A stretch of DNA of 64,000 bases from Arthrobacter sp. FW306-07-I (GTDB lineage Bacteria > Actinomycetota > Actinomycetes > Actinomycetales > Micrococcaceae), in NCBI RefSeq assembly GCF_021800405.1, contig NZ_CP084550.1:1488001-1552000 (forward strand). Direction: 5' to 3'. Positions 56,702 through 64,000 of the stretch are shown piece by piece. Position 1 is the first letter of the stretch. Each line of letters starts with the position of its first letter. Position numbers and translations under genes: made by a program. The notes beneath the pieces are model-generated. The model did not search any database. It had not been told where the DNA came from and saw only the letters and a list, made by a program, of their open reading frames with translations.

Positions 56702-56758
56702 CTGCTGCCGCGGGGGAGCCGGCGGGGACCGGCAAAATCCCGATTTGCCCGGCTTTGC

Positions 56759-56764
56759 AACAAT
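56759..56764 (+). promoter_or_regulatory. Putative -10 box for leaderless dusB transcript
   Basis: AACAAT, 6 nt before GTG 56771. It lacks the initial T but keeps the A and terminal T. Confidence 0.35.
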
Positions 56765-56770
56765 GGACAG

Positions 56771-57949
56771 GTGACTGTTGCAGCAACCCCTCCCGCCCCC
56801 AAGCTGGAACTCCCGCCCCTGAAGCTGGGACCCATCACGGTTGACACCCCCGTGATCCTCGCTCCCATGGCCGGCATCACCAACTCCGCCTTCCGCAGGC
56901 TCTGCCGCGAGTACGGCGGCGGTATGTACGTGGCGGAGATGGTGACCTCCCGTGCGCTGGTGGAGCGCACTCCCGAATCCCTCCGCATCATCTCGCACGA
57001 CGATGACGAGAAGGTGCGCTCCGTGCAGCTGTACGGCGTGGACCCGGTCACGGTGGGTGCCGCGGTGCGGATGCTCGTTGAGGAGGACCGCGCGGACCAC
57101 ATCGACCTCAACTTCGGCTGCCCCGTCCCCAAGGTGACCCGTCGCGGCGGCGGCTCTGCGCTGCCCTGGAAGATCGACCTCTTCACCTCCATCGTGCAGA
57201 CCGCCGTCAAGGAAGCATCCAAGGGCAACGTCCCGCTGACCATCAAGATGCGCAAGGGCATCGACGACGACCACCTGACGTACCTGGACGCCGGCCGGAT
57301 CGCCCGCGATGCCGGTGTTGCCGCCGTCGCGCTCCACGGCCGCACGGCCGCGCAGTTCTACTCGGGCAAGGCCGACTGGTCGGCCATCGCCCGCCTGCGT
57401 GAGGCACTGCCCGACATCCCCGTGCTGGGCAACGGTGACATCTGGTCCGCCGAGGACGCCGTCCGGATGGTCCGGGAGACCGGCGTTGACGGTGTGGTGG
57501 TGGGCCGTGGCTGCCAGGGCCGGCCCTGGCTCTTTGGCGACCTGCAGGCCGCATTCGAAGGCAGCGACGTCCGCCACCGCCCCAACCTGCGCCAGGTGGC
57601 CGAAGGCGTATACCGGCATGCCGAACTGATGGTGGAAACCTTCGGTGACGAAGGCAAGGCACTGCGCGAGATCCGCAAGCACATCGCCTGGTACTTCAAG
57701 GGCTACGTCGTGGGCGGCGATCTGCGCACCAGGCTGGCCCTGGTCACCAGCCTGGAGGTGCTCCGGGACACCCTCGCCGAGCTGGATCTGGACTCGCCCT
57801 ATCCGGGGGTGGACGCCGAAGGCCCGCGCGGCCGCGCCGGCTCGCCCAAGAAGCCCGCCCTGCCCAAGGACTGGCTGGACTCCCGCGCCCTCAACGATGA
57901 CCAGTCCCGGGATATCGCCGCTGCCGAACTGGACGTTTCCGGTGGCTGA
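56771..57949 (+). CDS. dusB: tRNA-dihydrouridine synthase
   Basis: A 392-residue FMN enzyme reducing uridine to dihydrouridine in tRNA D-loops. Signatures: VILAPMAGITNSAFRRLC, GGGMYVAEMVTSRAL, the catalytic Cys in DLNFGCPVPKVTRRGGGSAL, the Lys in KMRKGIDD and GVAAVALHGRTAAQFYSG; the C-terminus is a helical tRNA-binding domain. The length is in the usual range plus a 30-residue tail. The GTG start at 56771 has AACAAT 6 nt upstream. It overlaps dgt by 8 nt. Confidence 0.95.
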   Translation: MTVAATPPAPKLELPPLKLGPITVDTPVILAPMAGITNSAFRRLCREYGGGMYVAEMVTSRALVERTPESLRIISHDDDEKVRSVQLYGVDPVTVGAAVRMLVEEDRADHIDLNFGCPVPKVTRRGGGSALPWKIDLFTSIVQTAVKEASKGNVPLTIKMRKGIDDDHLTYLDAGRIARDAGVAAVALHGRTAAQFYSGKADWSAIARLREALPDIPVLGNGDIWSAEDAVRMVRETGVDGVVVGRGCQGRPWLFGDLQAAFEGSDVRHRPNLRQVAEGVYRHAELMVETFGDEGKALREIRKHIAWYFKGYVVGGDLRTRLALVTSLEVLRDTLAELDLDSPYPGVDAEGPRGRAGSPKKPALPKDWLDSRALNDDQSRDIAAAELDVSGG

Positions 57950-59246
57950 AACACCTACCGCCGGAACCCCCACCGCCGCCCTGGCTCTGCCCGGCTACGA
58001 CGCCCATGATTCGGCGCGCTGGATGGAGGAGCCGCCCAAGAGCACCTACCGCTCCGACTTCGAACGGGACCGTGCCAGGGTGCTGCACTCCTCAGCCCTG
58101 CGCCGCCTGGGCGCCAAGACCCAGGTGGTGGCACCGGATACGGACGACTTCGTCCGCACCCGCCTCACGCACAGCCTGGAAGTGGCACAGGTGGGCCGCG
58201 AGCTGGGCCGGGCGCTGGGCTGCGACCCGGACGTGGTGGACACGGCCTGCCTCAGCCACGACCTGGGCCACCCGCCCTTCGGCCACAACGGCGAATCGGC
58301 ACTGAACGAGGTGGCGCATGCCATCGGCGGCTTCGAGGGCAACGCCCAGACCCTCCGCCTGCTCACCCGGCTGGAACCCAAGGTGCTCACGGCTGACGGC
58401 CGACCCGCCGGGCTGAACCTCACGCGCGCAAGCCTGGACGCGGCGTCGAAATACCCTTGGTCCGCCCTGGAAGCACCGGTGATCCACGGGCAGCGGACCA
58501 GCAAGTTCGGCGCCTACGAGGACGACCTCCCCATCTTCAACTGGATCCGTGAAGGAGCCCCGGAGCGCCGGACCTGCCTGGAAGCCCAGGTGATGGACCT
58601 CGCGGATGACATCTCCTACTCCGTGCACGACGTCGAGGACGCGATCGTTGCCGGCCACTTCCAGCTGCGCTGGATGGACAACCCGGACCACCGCGCCCGC
58701 GTGGTGGGCTACGCCAAGCAGTGGTACCTGCCGCACAACGACCCCGCCGCCATCGACGCCGCCCTGGCCCGGCTCGAGGCTACCGACGTCTGGGTGCGTG
58801 AGGCGGACGGCAGCCGCAAATCGATGGCAGCCCTCAAGAACATGACCAGCCAACTGATCGGCAGGTTCTGCCAGTCAGCCCTGGAAACCACCCGCGCCGT
58901 TTATGGGCCGGAAAACCTGACGCGGTACAACGCCGAACTCATGGTTCCGGATGAGACCGTCATGGAAATCGCGGTGATGAAGGGCCTTGCCACCACCTTC
59001 GTCATGACCACCGAACACCGGCAGCCCATCTACGAGCGCCAGCGCGAGGTGCTCCACGCCCTGGTCACTGCCCTCAGCGCCACCGGAGACCGGCACCTGG
59101 AGCCGATGTTCGCGGCGGACTGGCGGGCAGCGGACGACGACGGCGCACGCCTTCGCGTGGTCATCGATCAGGTGGCGTCCCTCACCGACGGGTCGGCCCT
59201 GGCCATGTACGAGCGCCTGGTGGGGAGCCTGCCCTCGCTCTGGTAG
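57942..59246 (+). CDS. dgt: Deoxyguanosinetriphosphate triphosphohydrolase-like protein
   Basis: A 434-residue HD-domain enzyme that hydrolyses dNTPs (dGTP) to the nucleoside and triphosphate. Metal-binding residues are in RTRLTHSLEVAQ and CLSHDLGHPPFGHNGE (HD), with DLADDISYSVHD and FAADW-like C-terminal conservation. The start is GTG 57942, inside dusB, since the family N-terminus (AGTPTAALALPGYDAHDSARW) follows. The bacterial type is allosterically controlled by dNTPs. It sits between dusB and the redox module that separates it from dnaG. Confidence 0.95.
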   Translation: MAETPTAGTPTAALALPGYDAHDSARWMEEPPKSTYRSDFERDRARVLHSSALRRLGAKTQVVAPDTDDFVRTRLTHSLEVAQVGRELGRALGCDPDVVDTACLSHDLGHPPFGHNGESALNEVAHAIGGFEGNAQTLRLLTRLEPKVLTADGRPAGLNLTRASLDAASKYPWSALEAPVIHGQRTSKFGAYEDDLPIFNWIREGAPERRTCLEAQVMDLADDISYSVHDVEDAIVAGHFQLRWMDNPDHRARVVGYAKQWYLPHNDPAAIDAALARLEATDVWVREADGSRKSMAALKNMTSQLIGRFCQSALETTRAVYGPENLTRYNAELMVPDETVMEIAVMKGLATTFVMTTEHRQPIYERQREVLHALVTALSATGDRHLEPMFAADWRAADDDGARLRVVIDQVASLTDGSALAMYERLVGSLPSLW

Positions 59247-59373
59247 CCGTCCTTCACTCCTGCCCTGGGAAACTCCTGGACACCCGCCTGATCAACAGCT
59301 TCCTTAAAGCATCTACACAGGAAGCAGGCGCACCATGGAGGGAAAGGCAGGCCGCCAGGAACGGGAGCAGGTC

Positions 59374-59739
59374 ATGAGTACTCGCAGCAGGGGCAAGCGC
59401 CTGGCCACCGGAATTACGGCAGCCGTAAGCGTTGGCAGCTTCGCTGCCGCAGGCGTGGCGGCGTCCGCTGTGTATGCCGCAACTCCGTCCGTCATTGCCA
59501 GGACAACTGCAGGTACGGACAGCAGCACGCAGGACCGCGGTGCGCAGGGGAGCACGCCCAAGTCCGGTTCCGGCCGCTCTGATGACGACGGTTCCGGCAC
59601 CCGGCAGGACAGTGGTGCCGGGCAGAACAAGGGCACGGGCCAAAATGGTGGCTCGCGGCGCTCCAAGAGCTACGGCAGCACCAGCCCAGTCCAGCCCGGC
59701 AACGGCGGCACAATCCACGGAAGGTCCTCCGGGTCCTGA
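59374..59739 (+). CDS. Small secreted Gly/Ser-rich protein
   Basis: A 121-residue protein from ATG 59374 behind GGGAG; an earlier ATG 59335 is in frame. Residues ~1-38 form a signal peptide (GITAAVSVGSFAAAGVAASAVYA). The mature part is nearly all Ser, Gly, Thr, Asp, Gln and Arg without cysteine, so it is probably disordered outside the membrane. It contains no FMN_bind domain and no Dgx(S/T)GA(S/T) flavinylation motif, although it directly precedes apbE (1-nt gap). An inverted repeat GCTTCCT / AGGAAGC (59298-59325) lies upstream. No family is recognised. Confidence 0.7.
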   Translation: MSTRSRGKRLATGITAAVSVGSFAAAGVAASAVYAATPSVIARTTAGTDSSTQDRGAQGSTPKSGSGRSDDDGSGTRQDSGAGQNKGTGQNGGSRRSKSYGSTSPVQPGNGGTIHGRSSGS

Positions 59740-59740
59740 C

Positions 59741-60841
59741 GTGGCCGGTTCAGACACCACCCACCGCACTGGTGGCCGCGATTCTGCAGCGGCCCCTGAA
59801 AGCGAAGCAGCTGTAGCTCCCACAGCACAATCCAGCTGGACGGTATGGGAACTCGAGGCAGCCATCACGGTGACGGTCCCCGGCTCGCTGGATGCCGCGG
59901 AAGAGATCGTTCGTCAGGTGCTGGCGGCGGTGGACCGTGCCTGCAGCCGCTTCCGCGCAGATTCGGAACTGGTGGCGCTCCAGCCGCGGATGGCATCCGG
60001 CGTCCGGGTGAGCCCCATGTGCCGGCTGCTCCTGGAGCGTGCCCTGGACGCCGCCAGGATGACCCACGGCGCTGTTGATCCCACCCTGGGAGCGGATCTG
60101 GCAGCCCTGGGCCACGGTCCGGCCCTAGCTGCCACGCCGGGGATCCGCAGCCTGCCGGTTTCGCCGGTGCACTCGGACCCGGTGGCCACCCGGGTGCCCG
60201 GTTGGTCCCGCCTCCGCCTCGACGACGACACGCTGACCCTGCCGCCCGGGCTTAGCCTCGACCTGGGCGCATCGGCCAAGGCCGTCGCAGCCGACCTTGC
60301 CGCCGCCGAGGTGCACCGGCGGCTGGGCTGCGGGGTACTCGTGAGCCTGGGCGGAGACCTGGCCAGCGCAGGACCTGGGCCGCACCAACAGCACATCCGG
60401 CAGGACGACCAGTCGGACGTGAACCCCGGCCAGTGGCAGATCGTGGTGCAGGACCTTCCCGCCGACCCCGCCCAGCACATCTCCCTGGCTCCGGGATTTG
60501 CCCTGGCAACATCCAGTACCCAAAAGCGCCGCTGGCTCCATCAGGGCAGCCAGGTCCACCACATCCTTGACCCCCGTTTCGGCCTGCCTGCCGAAGCGGT
60601 GTGGCGCTCGGTGACCGTGGCGGCGCCTACCTGCCTGGAAGCGAACGCCTTCAGCACCGCGGCCATCGTGCGCGGCTTCAAGTCCCTCGAGTGGTTCCGG
60701 GGCGAGGGCATATCCGCACGGTTCGTGGACAGCCGCGGCAGGGTGGCGACCACCGGGGGTTGGCCCGCCGAGAATTATCTCCCCGCCGAAAGCTTCCGCC
60801 CAGCCAAAGGCTCCGGAAGGGGAAGCCTGCGCCATGGATGA
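59741..60841 (+). CDS. apbE: FAD:protein FMN transferase (ApbE family)
   Basis: A 366-residue protein from GTG 59741. ApbE enzymes move FMN from FAD onto Thr/Ser of target proteins, using Mg. Visible motifs: the helix AVDRACSRFRADSEL, SLDLGASAKAVAADLAA (the D-x-G-x-x-A-K-G-like block), LVSLGGDLASAG, VHHILDPRFGLPAE and LEANAFSTAA. Unlike many ApbE proteins it has no signal peptide or lipobox, so it probably acts inside the cell. Gene order places it in a redox operon; no partner in the window carries a clear flavinylation motif. Confidence 0.9.
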   Translation: MAGSDTTHRTGGRDSAAAPESEAAVAPTAQSSWTVWELEAAITVTVPGSLDAAEEIVRQVLAAVDRACSRFRADSELVALQPRMASGVRVSPMCRLLLERALDAARMTHGAVDPTLGADLAALGHGPALAATPGIRSLPVSPVHSDPVATRVPGWSRLRLDDDTLTLPPGLSLDLGASAKAVAADLAAAEVHRRLGCGVLVSLGGDLASAGPGPHQQHIRQDDQSDVNPGQWQIVVQDLPADPAQHISLAPGFALATSSTQKRRWLHQGSQVHHILDPRFGLPAEAVWRSVTVAAPTCLEANAFSTAAIVRGFKSLEWFRGEGISARFVDSRGRVATTGGWPAENYLPAESFRPAKGSGRGSLRHG

Positions 60842-61391
60842 GGCAATGTGGGCTTTCGGGCGCGTCAGCGGCTTCGTGTCACTGGCACTGTTTACCGCGT
60901 CGGTACTGTTGGGCATCCTGAACCGGTCAGGCCGGCCCCTGCTGGTGCTGCCCCGGTTCTCCATCAGCCTCCTGCACCGGAACATTGCCCTGCTCGCCAC
61001 GGTCTTCCTGGGGCTGCACGTTGGAGCACTGCTCCTTGACTCTTTTGCCAAGCTAAGTCCCGTGGATATCGTGGTGCCATTCCTGGGGTCGTACCAGCCG
61101 TTCTGGCAGGGGCTGGGAACCGTCGCCCTGGACCTGGTCCTGGCCGTCGTGGTCACGGGGCTGCTGCGGCACCGGATCGGGCAACGTGCCTTCAAGGCCG
61201 TCCACTGGCTCAGCTATGGCGTCTGGCCGGTTGCCATGGCGCACGCCCTCGGAAACGGCACTGACGTGTCAAGCGGATGGTTCCTCCTCCTCGCTGCCGT
61301 GTCCGCGGTGGCCGTTGCCGCGGCCATGGTGTGGCGGCTGAGCCCGTCCTTTCTCGAAACCTTCCGCGCCAGGCAAGGAAACCTCCCGTGA
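60834..61391 (+). CDS. Ferric-reductase-like haem b membrane protein
   Basis: A 185-residue protein with five hydrophobic segments. Four histidines are placed as in the ferric reductase/cytochrome b transmembrane domain: His48 and His62, and His124 and His137 on helices separated by about 60 residues. These probably bind two haems b across the membrane. It lacks an FAD/NADPH-binding domain, so it relies on a partner, likely the NuoF-like and ferredoxin proteins. It overlaps apbE by 8 nt and the next gene by 4 nt, so a single operon is clear. Confidence 0.85.
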   Translation: MDEAMWAFGRVSGFVSLALFTASVLLGILNRSGRPLLVLPRFSISLLHRNIALLATVFLGLHVGALLLDSFAKLSPVDIVVPFLGSYQPFWQGLGTVALDLVLAVVVTGLLRHRIGQRAFKAVHWLSYGVWPVAMAHALGNGTDVSSGWFLLLAAVSAVAVAAAMVWRLSPSFLETFRARQGNLP

Positions 61392-62659
61392 GCCAACCGG
61401 GTGACAGCCACCGCCAGGAGCCGCGCCTCCTGGCGGCAGGCCCTGATGCAGGGTGGGCGCGGCACCTGGACACCTTCGGCCCGTGGGAGCCGCAGGCGGC
61501 AGGACCGGGCCTGCTGGAAGTGCTCGCTGAATCCGGACTAACCGGCCGGGGAGGAGCCGCATTCGAAACCTGGCGCAAGGCCACCGCCGCTGCCGGTTCC
61601 GGGCGGAAGGGTTTGTTTGCCGCCCGCCCCGTGGTGATTGCCAACGGTGCCGAGGGCGAACCGCTCAGCTTCAAGGACCGGACACTCCTCGCACACGCGC
61701 CCCACCTGGTCATTGACGGGCTGGTCGCGCTCGCCGCCGCCCTGGGCCAAACGGGCGGCAGAACAGGCAGCCAGACAAGTACGGGCGGCACCAGCATGTA
61801 CGTCTACGCGCCGGCGGCCAGCCTGCCCCGCCTTAGGCAAGCACTAGGGGAGCGTCCGGGCGGCAGGCGGATCCATGTGGTGCAGGCTCCCGAAACGTTC
61901 ATCTCCGGTGAGTCGAGCGCCGTCGTCAACATGATTGCGAACGGTACCGCCCTGCCTACGGACCAGCGCCGGCGCCTCAGCGAGTCGGGCCTGAACGGCC
62001 GCCCCACACTGGTGGTCAACGTCGAGACCCTGGCCCAGGTGGCCTTGATCGCCCGCTATGGCGCGCAGTGGTTCCGGCAGGCGGGCACCGCCGCAGACCC
62101 TGGCACCAGGCTGGTGTCCGTCTCCGGGCCAGCCCCGGTACGGGACGTGGTGCTGGAGGTACCCGGCGGGGTGCAACTTTCCGCCGTCCTGAAGGAAGCG
62201 GGAATGGATCCCGGTTACTTGTCCGCCGTCCTAGTGGGCGGGTACCACGGCCGGTGGGTGCGGCCGGCAGACCACGCCCTTGCACCCGCGGGACCGCCGG
62301 GCCGGACGGTCCGCCCCGGAGCGGGAGTGATCCACGCCCTGGACCTGCAGACCTGCGGCATCCAGGCCACGGCCGGGATCGTCAGCTACTTGGCCGGCCA
62401 GTCCGCCCGGCAGTGCGGCCCCTGCATGTTCGGCCTGCCGGCCATGGCATCAGTCCTCAACCGGATCGCGGGAGGGGAAACGAATCCGCGGCTTACCGTC
62501 GAGCTGGACCGCCTGGGGCGGCTGGTCTCCGGGCGGGGCGCATGCCGCCACCCGGAGGGGACCACGGGACTGGTCAGCAGCGCACTGGAGGTCTTCGCCG
62601 CTGACTTCCGCGCCCACCTGGCCGGGTACTGCGCAGGCCCGGGACGCGTGGCGGCATGA
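61388..62659 (+). CDS. NuoF-like (51-kDa/SLBB) flavoprotein
   Basis: A 423-residue protein from GTG 61388 (GTGA overlap). It carries the NuoF FMN-binding motifs GRGGAAF (residues ~53-59) and ANGAEGEPLSFKDR (~86-98), an SLBB-like segment (~245-290) and a C-terminal iron-sulfur region with Cys343, Cys346 and Cys386. In NuoF the cluster motif is SCGxCxPC; here the first Cys is replaced by Ala340 (SARQCGPC), so a normal [4Fe-4S] cluster is doubtful. It probably passes electrons between a pyridine nucleotide, FMN and the ferredoxin or membrane haem protein. It is not part of a complex I operon. Confidence 0.88.
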   Translation: MSQPGDSHRQEPRLLAAGPDAGWARHLDTFGPWEPQAAGPGLLEVLAESGLTGRGGAAFETWRKATAAAGSGRKGLFAARPVVIANGAEGEPLSFKDRTLLAHAPHLVIDGLVALAAALGQTGGRTGSQTSTGGTSMYVYAPAASLPRLRQALGERPGGRRIHVVQAPETFISGESSAVVNMIANGTALPTDQRRRLSESGLNGRPTLVVNVETLAQVALIARYGAQWFRQAGTAADPGTRLVSVSGPAPVRDVVLEVPGGVQLSAVLKEAGMDPGYLSAVLVGGYHGRWVRPADHALAPAGPPGRTVRPGAGVIHALDLQTCGIQATAGIVSYLAGQSARQCGPCMFGLPAMASVLNRIAGGETNPRLTVELDRLGRLVSGRGACRHPEGTTGLVSSALEVFAADFRAHLAGYCAGPGRVAA

Positions 62660-62916
62660 AAACGTACCTGCACATCGACTGGACCAGCTGCGATGGCCGC
62701 GGCCTGTGCTCGGAACTGCTTCCCGGTGTGCTCGACCGGGACGACTGGGGGTACCCCGTGGCGCGCGGCAAGGTGGGCGGTGAACGCACGGACGTTCCGC
62801 TGCGGGACGCTGACCTGGACGCGGCGCAGGAGGCCGTCTTCCTCTGCCCGAGGCTGGCACTCAGCCTGGTGCAGCGGACGGCGCCCGAACCGGGACAGCG
62901 GACACCCGGCAGGTAG
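62656..62916 (+). CDS. Ferredoxin, 3Fe-4S type
   Basis: An 86-residue ferredoxin with Cys12, Cys18 and Cys64-Pro: a C-x5-C-x45-C-P pattern like Streptomyces-type [3Fe-4S] ferredoxins (one cysteine fewer than [4Fe-4S]). The acidic surface (DADLDAAQEAV) is typical. It starts inside the NuoF-like stop (4-nt overlap) and is the last gene of the redox module. It likely shuttles electrons between the NuoF-like protein and the membrane haem protein. Confidence 0.9.
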   Translation: MKTYLHIDWTSCDGRGLCSELLPGVLDRDDWGYPVARGKVGGERTDVPLRDADLDAAQEAVFLCPRLALSLVQRTAPEPGQRTPGR

Positions 62917-62946
62917 GCCGGGCCAGTGGCACCAAGCCAGTGACAC

Positions 62947-62952
62947 TAAGAT
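62947..62952 (+). promoter_or_regulatory. Putative -10 box for leaderless dnaG transcript
   Basis: TAAGAT, exactly 6 nt before the GTG at 62959, with the spacer TGCTGT as at the S4 gene. This gives dnaG its own promoter after the ferredoxin gene. Confidence 0.5.
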
Positions 62953-62958
62953 TGCTGT

Positions 62959-64000
62959 GTGGCTGGGCTGATCAAACGTGAAGATATCGATGAAGTACGC
63001 CAGCGCACGGACATCAAGGAAGTTGTTGACGGCTACGTAACGCTGAAAGGCGCCGGGCTGGGAACCTTCAAGGGTCTGTGCCCCTTCCACGATGAGCGCT
63101 CGCCGTCCTTCACCGTCCGTCCCCAGGTGGGCCGGTACCACTGTTTCGGCTGCGGTGAGGACGGGGACGTCATCGCCTTCGTGCAGAAGCAGGACCACAG
63201 TTCCTTCCAGGAGGCTGTGGAAAAGCTCGCCGCGCGGATCGGGTACGAGCTGCGCTACGAGGACGGCGGAACCGGGCCTAACCGCGAGGAAGTGGGCCGG
63301 CGCCAGCGGCTGCTTGACGCGCACAAGATCGCCGACGAGTTCTTCCGCGCCCAGCTGCTCACCCCCGGCGCGGCCGAGGCCCGCAACTTCCTGTTCGGCC
63401 GGGGCTTCGACCGGGCAGCCGCGGAACACTTCGGCTGCGGCTACGCGCCGCAGGGCTGGGACGGGCTCCTGAAGCACCTGCGCGGCCGCGGCTTCACCGA
63501 TGCCGAACTCAAGCTCACCGGCATGTTCAGCGAGGGAAACCGGGGCATCTATGACCGCTTCCGTGGCCGCCTCATCTGGCCCATCAAGGACATCGCCGGC
63601 GACACCATCGGCTTCGGCGCCCGGAAGCTCTATGAGGACGACCAGGGCCCCAAGTACCTCAACACCCCGGAGACCACGCTCTACAAGAAATCCCAGGTCC
63701 TCTACGGTATCGACCTGGCCAAGAAGAGCATCGCCAAGGACCGCCAGCTGGTGGTGGTGGAGGGCTACACAGACGTCATGGCCTGCCACCTTGCAGGAAT
63801 CACGACGGCGGTGGCCACCTGCGGCACCGCGTTCGGCACCGAGCACATTAAGGTCGCCCGGCGGCTTCTGTCCGATGACGGCACCGGGGGAGAAGTGGTG
63901 TTCACCTTCGACGGCGACGCCGCCGGGCAGAAGGCAGCCCTGCGCGCCTTCGAGGAGGACCAGCGGTTCACCGCCCAGACCTTCGTGGCCGTGGAACCCA
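62959..64000 (+). CDS. dnaG: DNA primase, 3' truncated by the window edge
   Basis: A partial protein of 347 residues from GTG 62959 (MAGLIKREDIDEVRQ). The N-terminal CHC2 zinc-binding domain (residues ~35-65: CPFHDERSPSF, YHCFGCGEDGDVI) and the TOPRIM domain are visible, the latter with VVVEGYTDVMA (catalytic Glu) and FTFDGDAAGQKAA (Asp motif). It synthesises RNA primers for lagging-strand replication. The C-terminal helicase-binding domain lies beyond the window. A TAAGAT -10 box lies 6 nt before the start, and no ribosome binding site is evident. Confidence 0.97.
   Translation, partial: MAGLIKREDIDEVRQRTDIKEVVDGYVTLKGAGLGTFKGLCPFHDERSPSFTVRPQVGRYHCFGCGEDGDVIAFVQKQDHSSFQEAVEKLAARIGYELRYEDGGTGPNREEVGRRQRLLDAHKIADEFFRAQLLTPGAAEARNFLFGRGFDRAAAEHFGCGYAPQGWDGLLKHLRGRGFTDAELKLTGMFSEGNRGIYDRFRGRLIWPIKDIAGDTIGFGARKLYEDDQGPKYLNTPETTLYKKSQVLYGIDLAKKSIAKDRQLVVVEGYTDVMACHLAGITTAVATCGTAFGTEHIKVARRLLSDDGTGGEVVFTFDGDAAGQKAALRAFEEDQRFTAQTFVAVEP

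Overview
This is a GC-rich chromosomal window with dense GTG/TTG start usage, short intergenic gaps and tightly overlapping operons. Gene content points to a Micrococcaceae actinobacterium of the Arthrobacter/Pseudarthrobacter type: a FHA/PP2C/kinase plus EssC-like ATPase cluster, a gatCAB operon, two SAM-IV-type riboswitches before metY and metX, a DUF222-HNH protein, a YibE/F protein, and dusB-dgt-dnaG at the right end. The genus is an inference from family content. No rRNA, tRNA, CRISPR array or prophage was seen. The only insertion sequence is one intact IS481-family copy.

Layout. (1) 1-11378: a same-strand signalling/secretion cassette of six FHA, phosphatase, kinase and FtsK/EssC-type genes, mostly joined by 4-nt overlaps, followed by a secreted proline-rich anchored protein. 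It looks like a phosphorylation-controlled type VII-like secretion system whose left part lies outside the window. (2) 11490-15631: ligA, an inositol-monophosphatase-family gene, a GNAT acetyltransferase and ridA. (3) 15627-16710: the IS481-family element, inserted exactly at the ridA stop codon. (4) 16720-20830: a CitA/DctS-like sensor kinase and response regulator, divergent from a CitMHS citrate transporter. (5) 20977-24355: gatC-gatA-gatB, followed by a 25-bp perfect palindrome. (6) 24560-32729: a secreted DUF5666-like protein, a LysR regulator divergent from tdh-kbl (threonine to glycine plus acetyl-CoA), a DAO-type oxidase, hutI, a DeoR-type repressor and a CPBP membrane protease. (7) 32808-37932: a DUF222-HNH protein carrying a hexanucleotide repeat, a VOC protein, and an S8 protease ending in three nearly identical 387-bp repeats. 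(8) 37933-43713: methionine genes metY and metX, each behind its own riboswitch, an MHS-family transporter and a zinc alcohol dehydrogenase. (9) 43745-47242: a LysR regulator divergent from mmsB-mmsA (valine catabolism). (10) 47338-56701: mixed housekeeping and membrane genes, including glycyl-tRNA synthetase, a PlsC-like acyltransferase and YibE/F. (11) 56771-64000: dusB-dgt, a five-gene redox module (small secreted protein, ApbE, haem-b membrane protein, NuoF-like protein, ferredoxin), then dnaG, which runs off the end.

Points that stand out. One palindromic CCTAGG target duplication supplies the stop codons of both ridA and the transposase. At least ten starts show a TANNNT-like hexamer exactly 6 nt before the start codon with no ribosome binding site, which suggests widespread leaderless transcripts; one of these begins a five-codon ORF overlapping the YibE/F start. 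The best candidates for less-described systems are the FHA/kinase/EssC cassette and the ApbE-haem-NuoF-ferredoxin module, whose NuoF-like protein lacks one cluster cysteine.
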